A stretch of 8,280 nucleotides of DNA from JAHDCE01 sp051275765 (GCA_051275765.1 JBNMOV010000211.1:1-8280), one strand, 5' to 3'. Numbered from the stretch's first letter, positions 1 through 6,934 are shown. Translations and numbers: made by a program. Notes: generated by a model from the letters alone, not told the origin.

Positions 1-821
1 TCATCAGTGTAAGTACAGCTACTTATGAAGAATGTATCCAACGAGGTTTTGATGAGAAAAAGATGTACGTTGTTCCTAATGGGGTAGACCACGATCTCAT
101 CGATCTAAAGGTAGATGCCAAAAAAATTAAAACTGATTTCCAAGAAAAACATAGAATAGATCTGGACAAACGCCACATCATAGTCAGCTTAGGCAGACCA
201 GTAGTTCGTAAAGGGTTTTCATGGTTTTTGGAAAATGTACTGCCACGTCTAGATGAGGATGTATTATTTATAATGATAGGTCCTAATTCTGCGAATAAAA
301 GGAAGCCACTCTGGAAAAAAATACTACCAGGAAAATGGGTATATCAGATTAATCTTTTCCTTGGATTGATTAGTGATGAGGAAAAAATAATGGAACTGTT
401 ACAAAAATCAGGTATAAAAAATAAGGTCGTTCGCACAGGAGCTATTCCTTTCAATGAAGTGATGGGATTATTAGAATTAGCAGATCTGTTCGTCATGCCC
501 AATGTGAAGGTAGAAGGCGATGCAGAAGGTTTTGGATTGGTGGCATTGGAAGCATCATTGAGAAAAACACCAGTGCTGGCGAGTAATATGGAAGGCATTA
601 CGGAAGCGATAAAAAATGCTAAAAATGGCTACTTGTTACCTTCTGAAGATGCTACTGCCTGGAGCGAAAAGATCAAAACATTATTAGCAAACAAAGAAGG
701 ACTTACCATTTTAGGAAAACAATTTAGTCAGTTTACTTTGAATACCTTTGGTTGGGATAAAATGGTGGAAGGCTATATCGATGTTTTCGAAAAAGTGATA
801 GCAGATAGAAAGGACGCATAA
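1..821 (+). CDS. GT4-family glycosyltransferase, C-terminal part (5' end outside window)
   Basis: The frame is open from base 3, so the first internal ATG (63) is not the true start; 272 residues are visible. They correspond to the C-terminal Rossmann half of a GT-B fold, GT4-type enzyme that transfers a sugar from a nucleotide-sugar donor. Seen directly: VVPNGVD just after the linker, the GRPVVRKG segment that replaces the usual GRL..KG donor-phosphate loop, and the EGFGLVALE stretch, which gives the E-x7-E motif (visible residues 175 and 183) that binds the donor nucleotide sugar. The ending at about 272 residues after the linker is normal for the family. No membrane segment is visible, so it is probably cytosolic or peripheral at the inner membrane. 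The acceptor and sugar cannot be deduced. The next gene on the same strand starts 66 bases downstream, so co-transcription is possible. Confidence 0.9.
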   Translation, partial: ISVSTATYEECIQRGFDEKKMYVVPNGVDHDLIDLKVDAKKIKTDFQEKHRIDLDKRHIIVSLGRPVVRKGFSWFLENVLPRLDEDVLFIMIGPNSANKRKPLWKKILPGKWVYQINLFLGLISDEEKIMELLQKSGIKNKVVRTGAIPFNEVMGLLELADLFVMPNVKVEGDAEGFGLVALEASLRKTPVLASNMEGITEAIKNAKNGYLLPSEDATAWSEKIKTLLANKEGLTILGKQFSQFTLNTFGWDKMVEGYIDVFEKVIADRKDA

Positions 822-847
822 AATGCGAATCCTGTCGTTAATTGATA

Positions 848-855
848 TATATTTG
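848..855 (+). promoter_or_regulatory. Candidate Bacteroidota -7 element (TATATTTG)
   Basis: TATATTTG matches the Bacteroidota sigma-factor -7 consensus TAnnTTTG exactly and lies 33 bases before the preferred start (888) of the acyltransferase gene. I see no convincing TTG/TTTG -33 element 17-23 bases upstream, so this may be a chance match in AT-rich DNA. If real, the acyltransferase has its own promoter in addition to any read-through from the glycosyltransferase. Confidence 0.3.
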
Positions 856-887
856 CTGTGGATCTTCGATAAATGGATCTTGACAAT

Positions 888-2000
888 ATGATACAAATTA
901 AAGCTGTTTCAAGTAAGAAAGACCAAAAGGCATTTATTCATTTTCCTTGGAAAGTCTATCAGGGCGATCCACATTGGGTACCGCCATTGATCATGGATTT
1001 TAAGCAGATTTTTTCTCCTAAGCATCCTTTTTATGAATATGGTACGATGCAGCATCTCCTTGCCTATAAGGATGGGGAAGTAGCAGGACGTATAACTGCT
1101 ATCACAAATAGCCTGCATGAAAAACATCAGGATAAGATAACTGGCTTCATTGGCTTTTTTGAATGTATAGATGATCAGGCTGTAGCGAATGCATTGCTGG
1201 ACGAAGCTTCTCGTATATTGAAGGAAAAAGGCTACCAACGTATACATGGCCCTGCGAATCCTAGTATCAATTACGATTATGGATTGCTGATAGATGGATT
1301 CGATGATTCGCCTAGGATCATGATGACCTATAACCCTAAGTATTATATTCGTTTATTGGAAAATTATGGATTCAATAATATTAAGAATCTGTTTGCTTAT
1401 AGACTGGATATAGATAAGGCAGTGGCACATCCTAAACTAGAGCGCGTAGCTAAATTGGTGCAAAAGAGATATAATGTAAAACTGCGTCCGATCAATATGA
1501 AAAATATAGATGCGGATATTGAAGTCATGAAGGAAATATATGCAGTAGCTTGGGAAAATAACTGGGGAGACGTACCCATGACCACCGCTGAGTTTGGCGA
1601 ACTAGCTAAAGCATTTAAGCCGCTTGCCATACCAGAGTTAATTCAATATGCTTATGTGGATGATAAGCCAGTAGCACTTATCGTAGGTATGCCAGATTGG
1701 TATGAAGTGATGAAAACGATGAACGGAAGATTGTTTCCCTTTAATTTTCTAAAGATTTTTACCAAAAAAAATACGCATAAATGGGGTAGGGTGATCATCA
1801 TGGGGACATTACCAGAGTATAGGAGTAAAGGCTTGGACGGATTGCTGTGCTATACTGTACTGAAGGAAGCACAAAAACGTAATATCAAATTTGCTGAAGG
1901 CTCGTGGATCTTGGAAGATAATGTCATGATGAATCGTGCTATGAAAAATTTCTTTGGCGAGGTATATAAGACGTATGCTATCTTTGAGAAGGAGATATAA
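888..2000 (+). CDS. YghO-like GNAT-related acyltransferase
   Basis: A protein of 370 residues counted from ATG 888. An in-frame ATG at 873 would add five residues; I prefer 888 because the protein then begins MIQIKAV, close to how I recall this family starting. Neither start has a Shine-Dalgarno site. The N-terminal signature PWKVYQGDPHWVPPL, the GPANPSINYDYGLLIDG segment in the middle and the C-terminal GTLPEYRSKGLDGLL, which resembles a GNAT acyl-CoA pyrophosphate-binding loop, place it in the YghO-like group of predicted N-acyltransferases, with two GNAT-like halves. The length is typical for the group. There is no signal peptide or membrane helix, so it should be cytosolic or peripheral. 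The acyl acceptor is unknown to me. It follows a glycosyltransferase on the same strand, which would suit a lipid or envelope precursor, but that is inference. Confidence 0.8.
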   Translation: MIQIKAVSSKKDQKAFIHFPWKVYQGDPHWVPPLIMDFKQIFSPKHPFYEYGTMQHLLAYKDGEVAGRITAITNSLHEKHQDKITGFIGFFECIDDQAVANALLDEASRILKEKGYQRIHGPANPSINYDYGLLIDGFDDSPRIMMTYNPKYYIRLLENYGFNNIKNLFAYRLDIDKAVAHPKLERVAKLVQKRYNVKLRPINMKNIDADIEVMKEIYAVAWENNWGDVPMTTAEFGELAKAFKPLAIPELIQYAYVDDKPVALIVGMPDWYEVMKTMNGRLFPFNFLKIFTKKNTHKWGRVIIMGTLPEYRSKGLDGLLCYTVLKEAQKRNIKFAEGSWILEDNVMMNRAMKNFFGEVYKTYAIFEKEI

Positions 2001-2079
2001 GTGACTGGTTGAGGTTTTAGTTTGTTGGCGTACTGTAACTTATGAGTTAATCCACTAGTTTCTATTTAAAGGAGCTCTT

Positions 2080-2911
2080 ATGGAGGGTAAAGTTGAGTTA
2101 ATTATTAGCGTTACGAAGTATCGAGATAGTCCTATATGTAAGTTTTTTTACTTTCTATGTCTTTCTTATTTGGAATTAGGATATTGGCTCTTTTACTTTT
2201 AGCATATAATTCATTTTATGTCAAAGTATTATTTTTACGTGCTTAATAATATGTTTTATTCTTTTGTTTTTCAGTTACTTAGATTTATTTAAAACGAGGA
2301 GGACAAAAAAAGAAGATCGATTTGTTATAGCAGAAGACTATCTTTTGTTACCAAAAAAGAGGAAGTTGTATTTCGCTGATATAGATAAACTTTATGTAGA
2401 AGTTAATATACTGAGAATTAATTGGTTTTCGGATTGTTAAAAATTCATAGCTTCTGAAAATCAAGCAATTGCTACTAACGTTGGTCTGTAAAGCGAATAC
2501 CGCTAGGTATAGATACTTTTTTCAATTTAAAAATGTAGGATTATCGTATTTTTTGTTCTGGGAAAGCATAATAAGTTATCTGTGCATTTAAATAATGGAG
2601 CAGTTGAAAATTTTAATTTTCTATTGAAATCAAAAAGACACCAAGAAGAAGCAATAATTGGTATGTTATTGTTAGATACAAAATACAATATTGATATAAG
2701 ATAGATGTATTGAGGAGTAGAGGCTTGTACTAGCGATAACGAGTTTTTAACTCGTTCAGTTCGTAAGGACTGACAAAACCACAGAATTCTAGCAGGAATT
2801 TTTTGGTTTTGTGCGTTTAAATTATTCACTTATTTTAAGGAATTTATAGAGACAAAGGGTGTTCCTTTTACAAGCCAAGAAGCCAATCACTCATACTTCT
2901 TTCCCAAATAA
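2080..2911 (+). pseudogene. Decayed gene for a small membrane protein (two hydrophobic segments plus soluble domain)
   Basis: Protein-like sequence can be followed across three frames. ATG 2080 has a good ribosome site (AAAGGAG, 2068-2074) and begins MEGKVELIISVTKYRDSP. Around the seven-T run at 2143-2149 the sense seems to move to a second frame, which reads through a hydrophobic stretch (LALLLLAYNSFYVKVLFLR) to 2243. It then moves to a third frame, coding-like from about 2210: a second hydrophobic stretch, then RTKKEDRFVIAEDYLLLPKK and KLYFADIDKLYVEV to a stop at 2438. The same third frame gives further protein-like pieces at 2441-2488, 2531-2701 (KLSVHLNNGAVENFNFLLKS) and 2813-2908 (FKLFTYFKEFIETKGVPF), with in-frame stops at 2438, 2489, 2504, 2510, 2528, 2702, 2711 and 2771 and a final stop at 2909. 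The layout, two membrane segments then a beta-rich soluble domain of about 240 residues in all, resembles uncharacterised Bacteroidota membrane proteins. The 3' tail overlaps the end of the convergent methyltransferase gene by 25 bases. Neighbouring genes are intact, which argues against poor sequence quality. Confidence 0.7.
2738..2812. repeat. Array of three abutting hairpins (REP/MITE-like element)
   Basis: Three inverted repeats follow one another with single shared bases. Hairpin 1 (2738-2756) is AACGAGTT-TTT-AACTCGTT, 8 perfect pairs. Hairpin 2 (2756-2773) is TCAGTTC-GTAA-GGACTGA, 7 pairs with one G-T wobble and a GNRA-type loop. Hairpin 3 (2773-2812) pairs 2773-2790 with 2795-2812, 18 positions with one mismatch and two wobbles, outer arm ACAAAACCA/TGGTTTTGT. 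The array lies inside the decayed gene, between coding-like pieces ending near 2701 and resuming near 2813, so it may be an insertion of about 110 bp. Families known to use such folds are REP sequences mobilised by RAYT (IS200/IS605-like) transposases, small MITEs and structured RNAs. No transposase is present here. A role in terminating the convergent transcripts is possible, but no U-run follows. Confidence 0.7.
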
Positions 2912-3648
2912 TCCCAAGTCCATTTCCTAACCAACTGCATGATCGTATTCAACGAACTTTGTGGAGCAGTCTTCTCTATCTTTTTAGCGATCAATAAGGT
3001 AGTACTCAACATCCCCATTTTTCCATGTATAACCCAAGGCGATTCTACGATCTCAAATCCTTCTTTTTGTAATAATTTGGCGATATTGAAACTACTAGTT
3101 TTAGGACCTTTGCCAGCCCTTACCCAATTCAATACGATTTCTCCCCACATCACTGGCCAGATGATAATGCCGCCTTCCTTGAGCGTTCTTGCGGCTTCTT
3201 TGATATAATTAAGCTGTCCAGGGCGAGTCATGAATCTGGTCGCACCAACTTGGAATACTACATCGAAGCTATTGTCAGATACAGAAGGAATGAGTTCGTT
3301 AAAATTTTCAATGGATATTTCTATCTCTTTGAGTTTTTCCTTTAAGACGAGAAGCTGTGATTCACTCAAGTCAGAAGCTCTTATTTTAGTGAATCCTTTT
3401 TTATAAAGTCTTTCTGTAATAATACCGCTTCCTGCTGCACGTTCGCAGATATAGGGTTGCTGTGCAGGAAAATAGGACGTAATTTTTTGCGTCAGATAAC
3501 CAGCGAGTCTATCTCTATGGAAAAAATCCTTGGCTACTTGATCATAGAATCGACTCTTTTCTTCTGATGTATAGGTCTTATTGACAGTGTCATTGAAGAT
3601 CCATTTAAAAAAAGATAGCCACGAAAGCCGTTGATGTTCTGATTCCAT
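2887..3648 (-). CDS. Class I SAM-dependent methyltransferase
   Basis: A 253-residue protein with a Rossmann-type methyltransferase core. The SAM-binding motif I is CERAAGSGI (residues 68-76), in which AAG replaces the more common xGxG start. The acidic residue ending strand 2 is D93 in ASDLS; motif II is NSFDVVFQVGA (126-136), and the strand 5 region is LKEGGIIIWP (156-165). About 60 residues before the core are helical and polar, with no signal peptide. Length and layout match ubiquinone/menaquinone-type or small-molecule methyltransferases of the UbiE/Methyltransf_11 kind, but the substrate is not evident. No Shine-Dalgarno site precedes ATG 3648. The TPR gene lies 94 bases upstream on the same strand. 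The 3' end overlaps the tail of the decayed plus-strand gene. Confidence 0.85.
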   Translation of the reverse strand: MESEHQRLSWLSFFKWIFNDTVNKTYTSEEKSRFYDQVAKDFFHRDRLAGYLTQKITSYFPAQQPYICERAAGSGIITERLYKKGFTKIRASDLSESQLLVLKEKLKEIEISIENFNELIPSVSDNSFDVVFQVGATRFMTRPGQLNYIKEAARTLKEGGIIIWPVMWGEIVLNWVRAGKGPKTSSFNIAKLLQKEGFEIVESPWVIHGKMGMLSTTLLIAKKIEKTAPQSSLNTIMQLVRKWTWDYLGKKYE

Positions 3649-3742
3649 ATATTGGTTATTGGTACTTCAATCTATTAAATAAATTAAAGTTACATGAGTT
3701 ACAGTTCAAATTAGGTGTGTAGGTTATTATTTTCCTATTCCC

Positions 3743-4804
3743 TTACTCAAACACCTTCAATAATTCCTGTACTTTCTCCGTATTATCATCTAGCCATTTG
3801 ATATAAGTATCTCCTTGGTTTTGACTAATATAATAAGCTAGTGCCTCTGATGATTCTGAATCTACTATGGCATTGAAAGTAGGAATATACAGTGTCCAAT
3901 AGACGTTTTTTTCTCGATTTTTCACCTTCTTTTTATCCTCTGCATCTTCCTTGAACATACTGAGAAAAGATGTTGTATTCCTAGCAAATTTTTCTTCTGG
4001 CGTTGCTTCTTCTTTTTTGATACCTTCTTCTTCGAGTGACTGATCTATTTCACTATTCACTGTTCCTAGCATTGAAATAATCAAATCAGTTGACGTCCAG
4101 ATAGGATCGTCTTCAGATTCGTCTAGTGTGAGTGTAATATTGAATCCACCAGATTTATTTTTAGGAGGATTCATGATAGCTAGAAGACTTTCATGTGCCA
4201 TATCCGAACGTTTTGTGTCAGGTTCCAATAATAAGAAGAAGTAATAGGAGAGTGCTGCCTTGGATTTTTTATTGGAGATGAGTTGTAATTCACCTAGAAA
4301 CAGGTGGCTGCTTCTATGCTCTGGATTTATCCTGATAGCGTTTTTAAATGCTTCTATAGATTTATCAATTTTATTGACTTTACTGTAATTGATACCTAAA
4401 TTAAAAAACAGCAAATGATGATTAGGGAATTCTTTAGTTGCTTTTTCTAATACTTGAATACCTTTATCAGTTTTTCCCATCATATCTAATGCAGAGCCAT
4501 TGATAATATAGGCTTCTAACATATACTTCTTTTTTATTTTGAGCACCTTATTGGAATATTTTATGGCATTCTTATAATCCTTTTTTTCCATATAGGAATA
4601 GGACATTTCATATAATGCAGCAGTGGAGTTTTTATCCATCGTCAATGCTATTTTATAAGTATCAATGGCTTGATCGAATTTACCTGCATCATGGTATTTG
4701 ATTCCTTTTTTAATAAAATCCATAGCAGAATCTTGAGCGATGCTAGGATGTAGGAATGAGAAAAGTAAAAAAAGTGTTACTGTTATTACGTTGTAATTAT
4801 TCAT
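3743..4804 (-). CDS. Secreted tetratricopeptide-repeat protein
   Basis: A 353-residue protein. Residues 1-23 form a Sec signal peptide (hydrophobic core VITVTLFLLFSFL, likely cleaved after SIA before QD). There is no lipobox cysteine, so a soluble periplasmic or exported protein is expected. About five TPR units follow, roughly at residues 27-60, 61-94, 95-128, 129-162 and 163-196, recognisable from patterns such as GKFDQAIDTYKIAL and KIDKSIEAFKNAIRINPEH. TPR arrays bind peptides or partner proteins. The last 150 residues (about 215-353) are not TPR: they are charged in the middle (EEEGIKKEEATPEE) and end in a W/Y-rich part (VYWTLYIPTF, YIKWLDD) that I do not recognise. No Shine-Dalgarno site is seen before ATG 4804. 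The function is unknown beyond protein-protein interaction. Confidence 0.85.
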   Translation of the reverse strand: MNNYNVITVTLFLLFSFLHPSIAQDSAMDFIKKGIKYHDAGKFDQAIDTYKIALTMDKNSTAALYEMSYSYMEKKDYKNAIKYSNKVLKIKKKYMLEAYIINGSALDMMGKTDKGIQVLEKATKEFPNHHLLFFNLGINYSKVNKIDKSIEAFKNAIRINPEHRSSHLFLGELQLISNKKSKAALSYYFFLLLEPDTKRSDMAHESLLAIMNPPKNKSGGFNITLTLDESEDDPIWTSTDLIISMLGTVNSEIDQSLEEEGIKKEEATPEEKFARNTTSFLSMFKEDAEDKKKVKNREKNVYWTLYIPTFNAIVDSESSEALAYYISQNQGDTYIKWLDDNTEKVQELLKVFE

Positions 4805-4845
4805 TGGAATTATTGTTTTAGTGAATCATAAATAATTAGGTCATT

Positions 4846-4946
4846 ACTTATACCAAATTGAATTTATAATGTCACATTAAATTTATCCAATTGGATGCGA
4901 CAATTTATTAAATACATTTCATTTATGATTGGTATGATATATAAGT
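4846..4946. repeat. Degenerate inverted repeat, MITE-like
   Basis: The outer arms ACTTATACCAA (4846-4856) and the reverse complement of 4929-4946 (ACTTAT, five extra bases, then ATACCAA) match. Inside, 4853-4872 and 4874-4894 form a second imperfect inverted repeat of about 20 bases (CCAAATTG.../...CCAATTGG) with small bulges and an almost absent loop. It lies between the start of the TPR gene and the terminator of the glucosaminidase gene. It could be a short non-autonomous element or only AT-rich symmetry. No target duplication is certain. Confidence 0.35.
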
Positions 4947-4991
4947 CCTTCTTAAATAACGTCTATATATGAATATAGGTATAAACACTAT

Positions 4992-5031
4992 AAAAAAACA
5001 AAAAAGGCTGCCCACATAGTGGACAGCCTTT
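4992..5031 (-). terminator. Intrinsic terminator of the glucosaminidase gene
   Basis: On the minus strand the arms AAAGGCTGTCCAC and GTGGGCAGCCTTT pair over 13 positions around a TAT loop, followed by a T-rich tract (TTTTTG then seven Ts). The one imperfect pair is a G-U wobble on the minus-strand RNA but a C-A mismatch on the plus-strand RNA, which supports minus-strand use. It begins 28 bases after the glucosaminidase stop codon. Confidence 0.9.
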
Positions 5032-5058
5032 AAATAACTAACCTTTAAATCCTTATTC

Positions 5059-6045
5059 TTATCTAGGAAGTGTGCTACCTCCTATCATTTTCTTACTAGG
5101 TAGTTTTTCGAGTTGATCCATTTGATTTACGTTGCTACCACCTTTTTCTGTATCCTCAAATAATTCTTTGTAGGAATCAGGTACATAATTACTTACATCC
5201 TCACTTCCAAAACTTTTTTCAAATATATTTTGAGGTGTTTCGCTGATAGCGACATTACTTTCTTCTACTGTATTATTGTTTGTATTTACTTTTGGGTTTT
5301 CAGGTGCTGCTGGGAAACTGTCAACAGTTGCAGTTGATTCAGATAATGTAGGAGGGGTGTAATTTTCTATGGATTCACTTCCGAAAGAACCATTTGTAGC
5401 TGCACTGATTTGTTCTTCCTTTACAGGATTGGAAGGTGCAGAATTTTCTGCCATCATATTTAATGCATCCACTTTAGATTCATATTGGAAACTACTATTC
5501 AATACTTGCTGATCGTATTCGTATAGCTTATACTTTTCTATGATTTCTATGAGTTTTTCTGCGTAATCTATAGCTGTGGCGTATCCAGCAGCTTTCAATC
5601 CATGTGCCCATCCTTTGTAATCTCCAGGAGCTAAATCGAATAATTTTCCATAGCGTTCCATATTCCTTCTGAGGAATTCTGAATGCATATAGAAAGACTC
5701 TTGAGGACTGCTAAAAGCCATGAAAGTAGATAAGGTAAGATTGCCTTCAGCATCATAATCATCATCTTTCATCTCATAGGTTTTGTTAGTGCAGTCATCT
5801 GCACTCCAACATTTAAGTCCAAAAAAGTTGTTACTATTAACAGCTAGTTCGGATTTTCCCCATCCTGACTCGCAGGCAGCCTGTGCTAATTTTATACTAG
5901 CAGGAATGTCGCTATTTCTCATTTCTTGCTGAGCTATTTCTGAATAGGCAGCAAAGAAAGAAGAAGGAGCGTTACCCGATGGAGCAGCAGCCTGTGCCAC
6001 TAAGGCAAGAGACAATATTATAGTAAGGCTAGCAAAGGTTCTCAT
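5059..6045 (-). CDS. Secreted GH73 peptidoglycan glucosaminidase with repeat-bearing tail
   Basis: A 328-residue protein. Residues 1-20 are a signal peptide (LTIILSLALVAQA, cleavage near AQA/A). Residues about 28-176 are a glucosaminidase domain of the FlgJ/LYZ2 type (GH73), which cleaves the N-acetylglucosaminyl bond in peptidoglycan. The catalytic glutamate is E59 in AACESGWGKSELA, followed by NSNNFFGLKC; the closing part GYATAIDYAEKLIEIIEKY is the usual end of the domain. Cysteines 58, 79 and 85 could form a disulfide. The remaining 150 residues are Ser/Asn/Glu-rich and probably disordered, and hold two copies of a motif SFGSE-x-(I/V)-x-NY-x-P (residues 220-231 and 278-289). No LysM or SH3 wall-binding domain is present. 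There is no Shine-Dalgarno site before ATG 6045. A terminator follows the gene and a candidate promoter lies about 180 bases upstream, so it may be a single-gene unit. Likely role: cell-wall remodelling or daughter-cell separation. Confidence 0.92.
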   Translation of the reverse strand: MRTFASLTIILSLALVAQAAAPSGNAPSSFFAAYSEIAQQEMRNSDIPASIKLAQAACESGWGKSELAVNSNNFFGLKCWSADDCTNKTYEMKDDDYDAEGNLTLSTFMAFSSPQESFYMHSEFLRRNMERYGKLFDLAPGDYKGWAHGLKAAGYATAIDYAEKLIEIIEKYKLYEYDQQVLNSSFQYESKVDALNMMAENSAPSNPVKEEQISAATNGSFGSESIENYTPPTLSESTATVDSFPAAPENPKVNTNNNTVEESNVAISETPQNIFEKSFGSEDVSNYVPDSYKELFEDTEKGGSNVNQMDQLEKLPSKKMIGGSTLPR

Positions 6046-6223
6046 AGTAGTTAGTATTTTAGCTCGAATAGTTTAGTTCTATTTGGGGAGTAAAATGTCT
6101 TGTTAATTATTTTATTCGATTAAATAATTAATAAGAATAGAATGGTAAATATCTATGGTTGGGGTCTTTGCATATATAAATCATTCAAATAGAAATTATT
6201 TATATGATTTAAAAGTATGTTAC

Positions 6224-6255
6224 CAAATATAACCATGAATAATTATTCTTGTCAA
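6224..6255 (-). promoter_or_regulatory. Candidate Bacteroidota promoter for the glucosaminidase gene
   Basis: On the minus strand, TTG (6255-6253) is followed after 21 bases by TATATTTG (6231-6224), an exact match to TAnnTTTG with a spacer in the range described for Bacteroidota promoters. Transcription would begin near 6217, leaving a leader of about 170 bases before ATG 6045. Such matches also occur by chance in AT-rich DNA. Confidence 0.4.
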
Positions 6256-6565
6256 CTTATCGTGCACTTATTTTCACATTGTAGATTAATTAGAGTGACA
6301 ATGAAATAATATATATTATGTTTTATTATAATTTGTTAATTATATCCTATTTTAATTACATATGACTGTATAATTTTATGTAAATCAGTTTATTATAATT
6401 TTTTTTACATAAAATAATATATATTAATACTAAGCGGATTTTAAACGTATATGAGTCCAAATCCCTAATTTCATTGCCGTATGGGTTATTTTCTTAATAT
6501 TTTGATTGTCTTTTAAAGTTGTGACATATTTTTATCAAATTTTCTTGTCTGTAAAATAAACAAAT

Positions 6566-6697
6566 ATGAAAAAAATAATTATTACCTCTTTGTTTTATAT
6601 TAACGAATGAGTTAGCGACATATTTTACGGCAATAGTTTTGATTTACTTGGTTCAAGTCTAAAAACGCCAATTCATATAGGAATTAATTATTTTTAA
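6566..6697 (+). pseudogene. Possible remnant of a short secreted or outer-membrane protein gene
   Basis: ATG 6566 starts MKKIIITSLFYINE, like the beginning of a signal peptide, and stops at TGA 6608. The same frame then continues as 28 sense codons, VSDIFYGNSFDLLGSSLKTP then IHIGINYF, to TAA 6695. The last residues resemble the final strand of a Bacteroidota outer-membrane beta-barrel. The piece could be two ends of a deleted gene brought together, or chance. There is no ribosome site and no neighbour on this strand. Confidence 0.25.
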
Positions 6698-6810
6698 CTA
6701 TATTTATCCAATATGTTAAATCATTGTTATATAAATATATAGTCTTGTAAGTCTTACACTTTGGTACTAAACTCATTAAGGATATGAATTTTATATAGTT
6801 GATTTTTTTA

Positions 6811-6920
6811 GGAGTGATATCCCTTCTTACTACGGGAAAATAGAATTTTTATTATTTGTATACTATTACTCCCCCTTATAGTATTGAGCTGGGTTTCCTT
6901 AGGGGAGCTCGGCCTTTTTT
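6811..6920 (+). ncRNA. Candidate structured RNA ending in hairpin and U-run
   Basis: On the plus-strand RNA, GGAGTGATA (6811-6819) pairs with TATTACTCC (6864-6872), nine pairs including one G-U that would be an A-C mismatch on the other strand. A short TCCC/GGGA stem lies inside. Downstream, GAGCT (6886-6890) pairs with AGCTC (6906-6910), followed by GGCC and six Ts (6915-6920). CTCCCC (6869-6874) could instead pair with GGGGAG (6902-6907), which excludes both other stems. No promoter is evident and no plus-strand gene follows, so this is a candidate only. Confidence 0.25.
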
Positions 6921-6934
6921 ATAAGATTATACTA

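Larger units (their letters stand above)
6046..6934. other. Long AT-rich non-coding interval
   Basis: About 890 bases lacking a convincing intact gene on either strand. Separate entries describe a candidate minus-strand promoter (6224-6255), a possible gene remnant (6566-6697) and a potentially structured stretch (6811-6920). A 7-bp inverted repeat AAATCAT/ATGATTT (6178-6184 and 6204-6210) would fall near the 5' end of the glucosaminidase leader if that promoter is used. A 13-base palindrome TGTAAGTCTTACA lies near 6747-6759. The stretch from about 6260 to 6540 is very AT-rich and I see nothing recognisable in it. Confidence 0.6.

Noticed and set aside
2527..2829. Minus-strand open frame of 100 codons
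   Set aside because: It runs antisense to the decayed gene and through the hairpin array. The plus strand carries the protein-like signal, and the minus frame is probably open by chance.
2829..2875. AAGGAA/TTCCTT inverted repeat as terminator of the methyltransferase gene
   Set aside because: Only six pairs around a loop of more than 20 bases, and no U-run follows on the minus strand.
2939..3208. Plus-strand open frame inside the methyltransferase gene
   Set aside because: Antisense to the conserved C-terminal half of the methyltransferase; no independent support.
3649..3742. Promoter or terminator between the TPR and methyltransferase genes
   Set aside because: Only a 7-of-8 match to the -7 element (3685-3692) without a correctly spaced -33 element, and no hairpin with a T-run.
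6361..6500. Minus-strand stretch without stops, about 45 codons (contains NNPYGNEIRDLDSYTF)
   Set aside because: No start codon or ribosome site, and the second half is AT-driven Ile/Tyr/Lys. Too weak to call a gene remnant.
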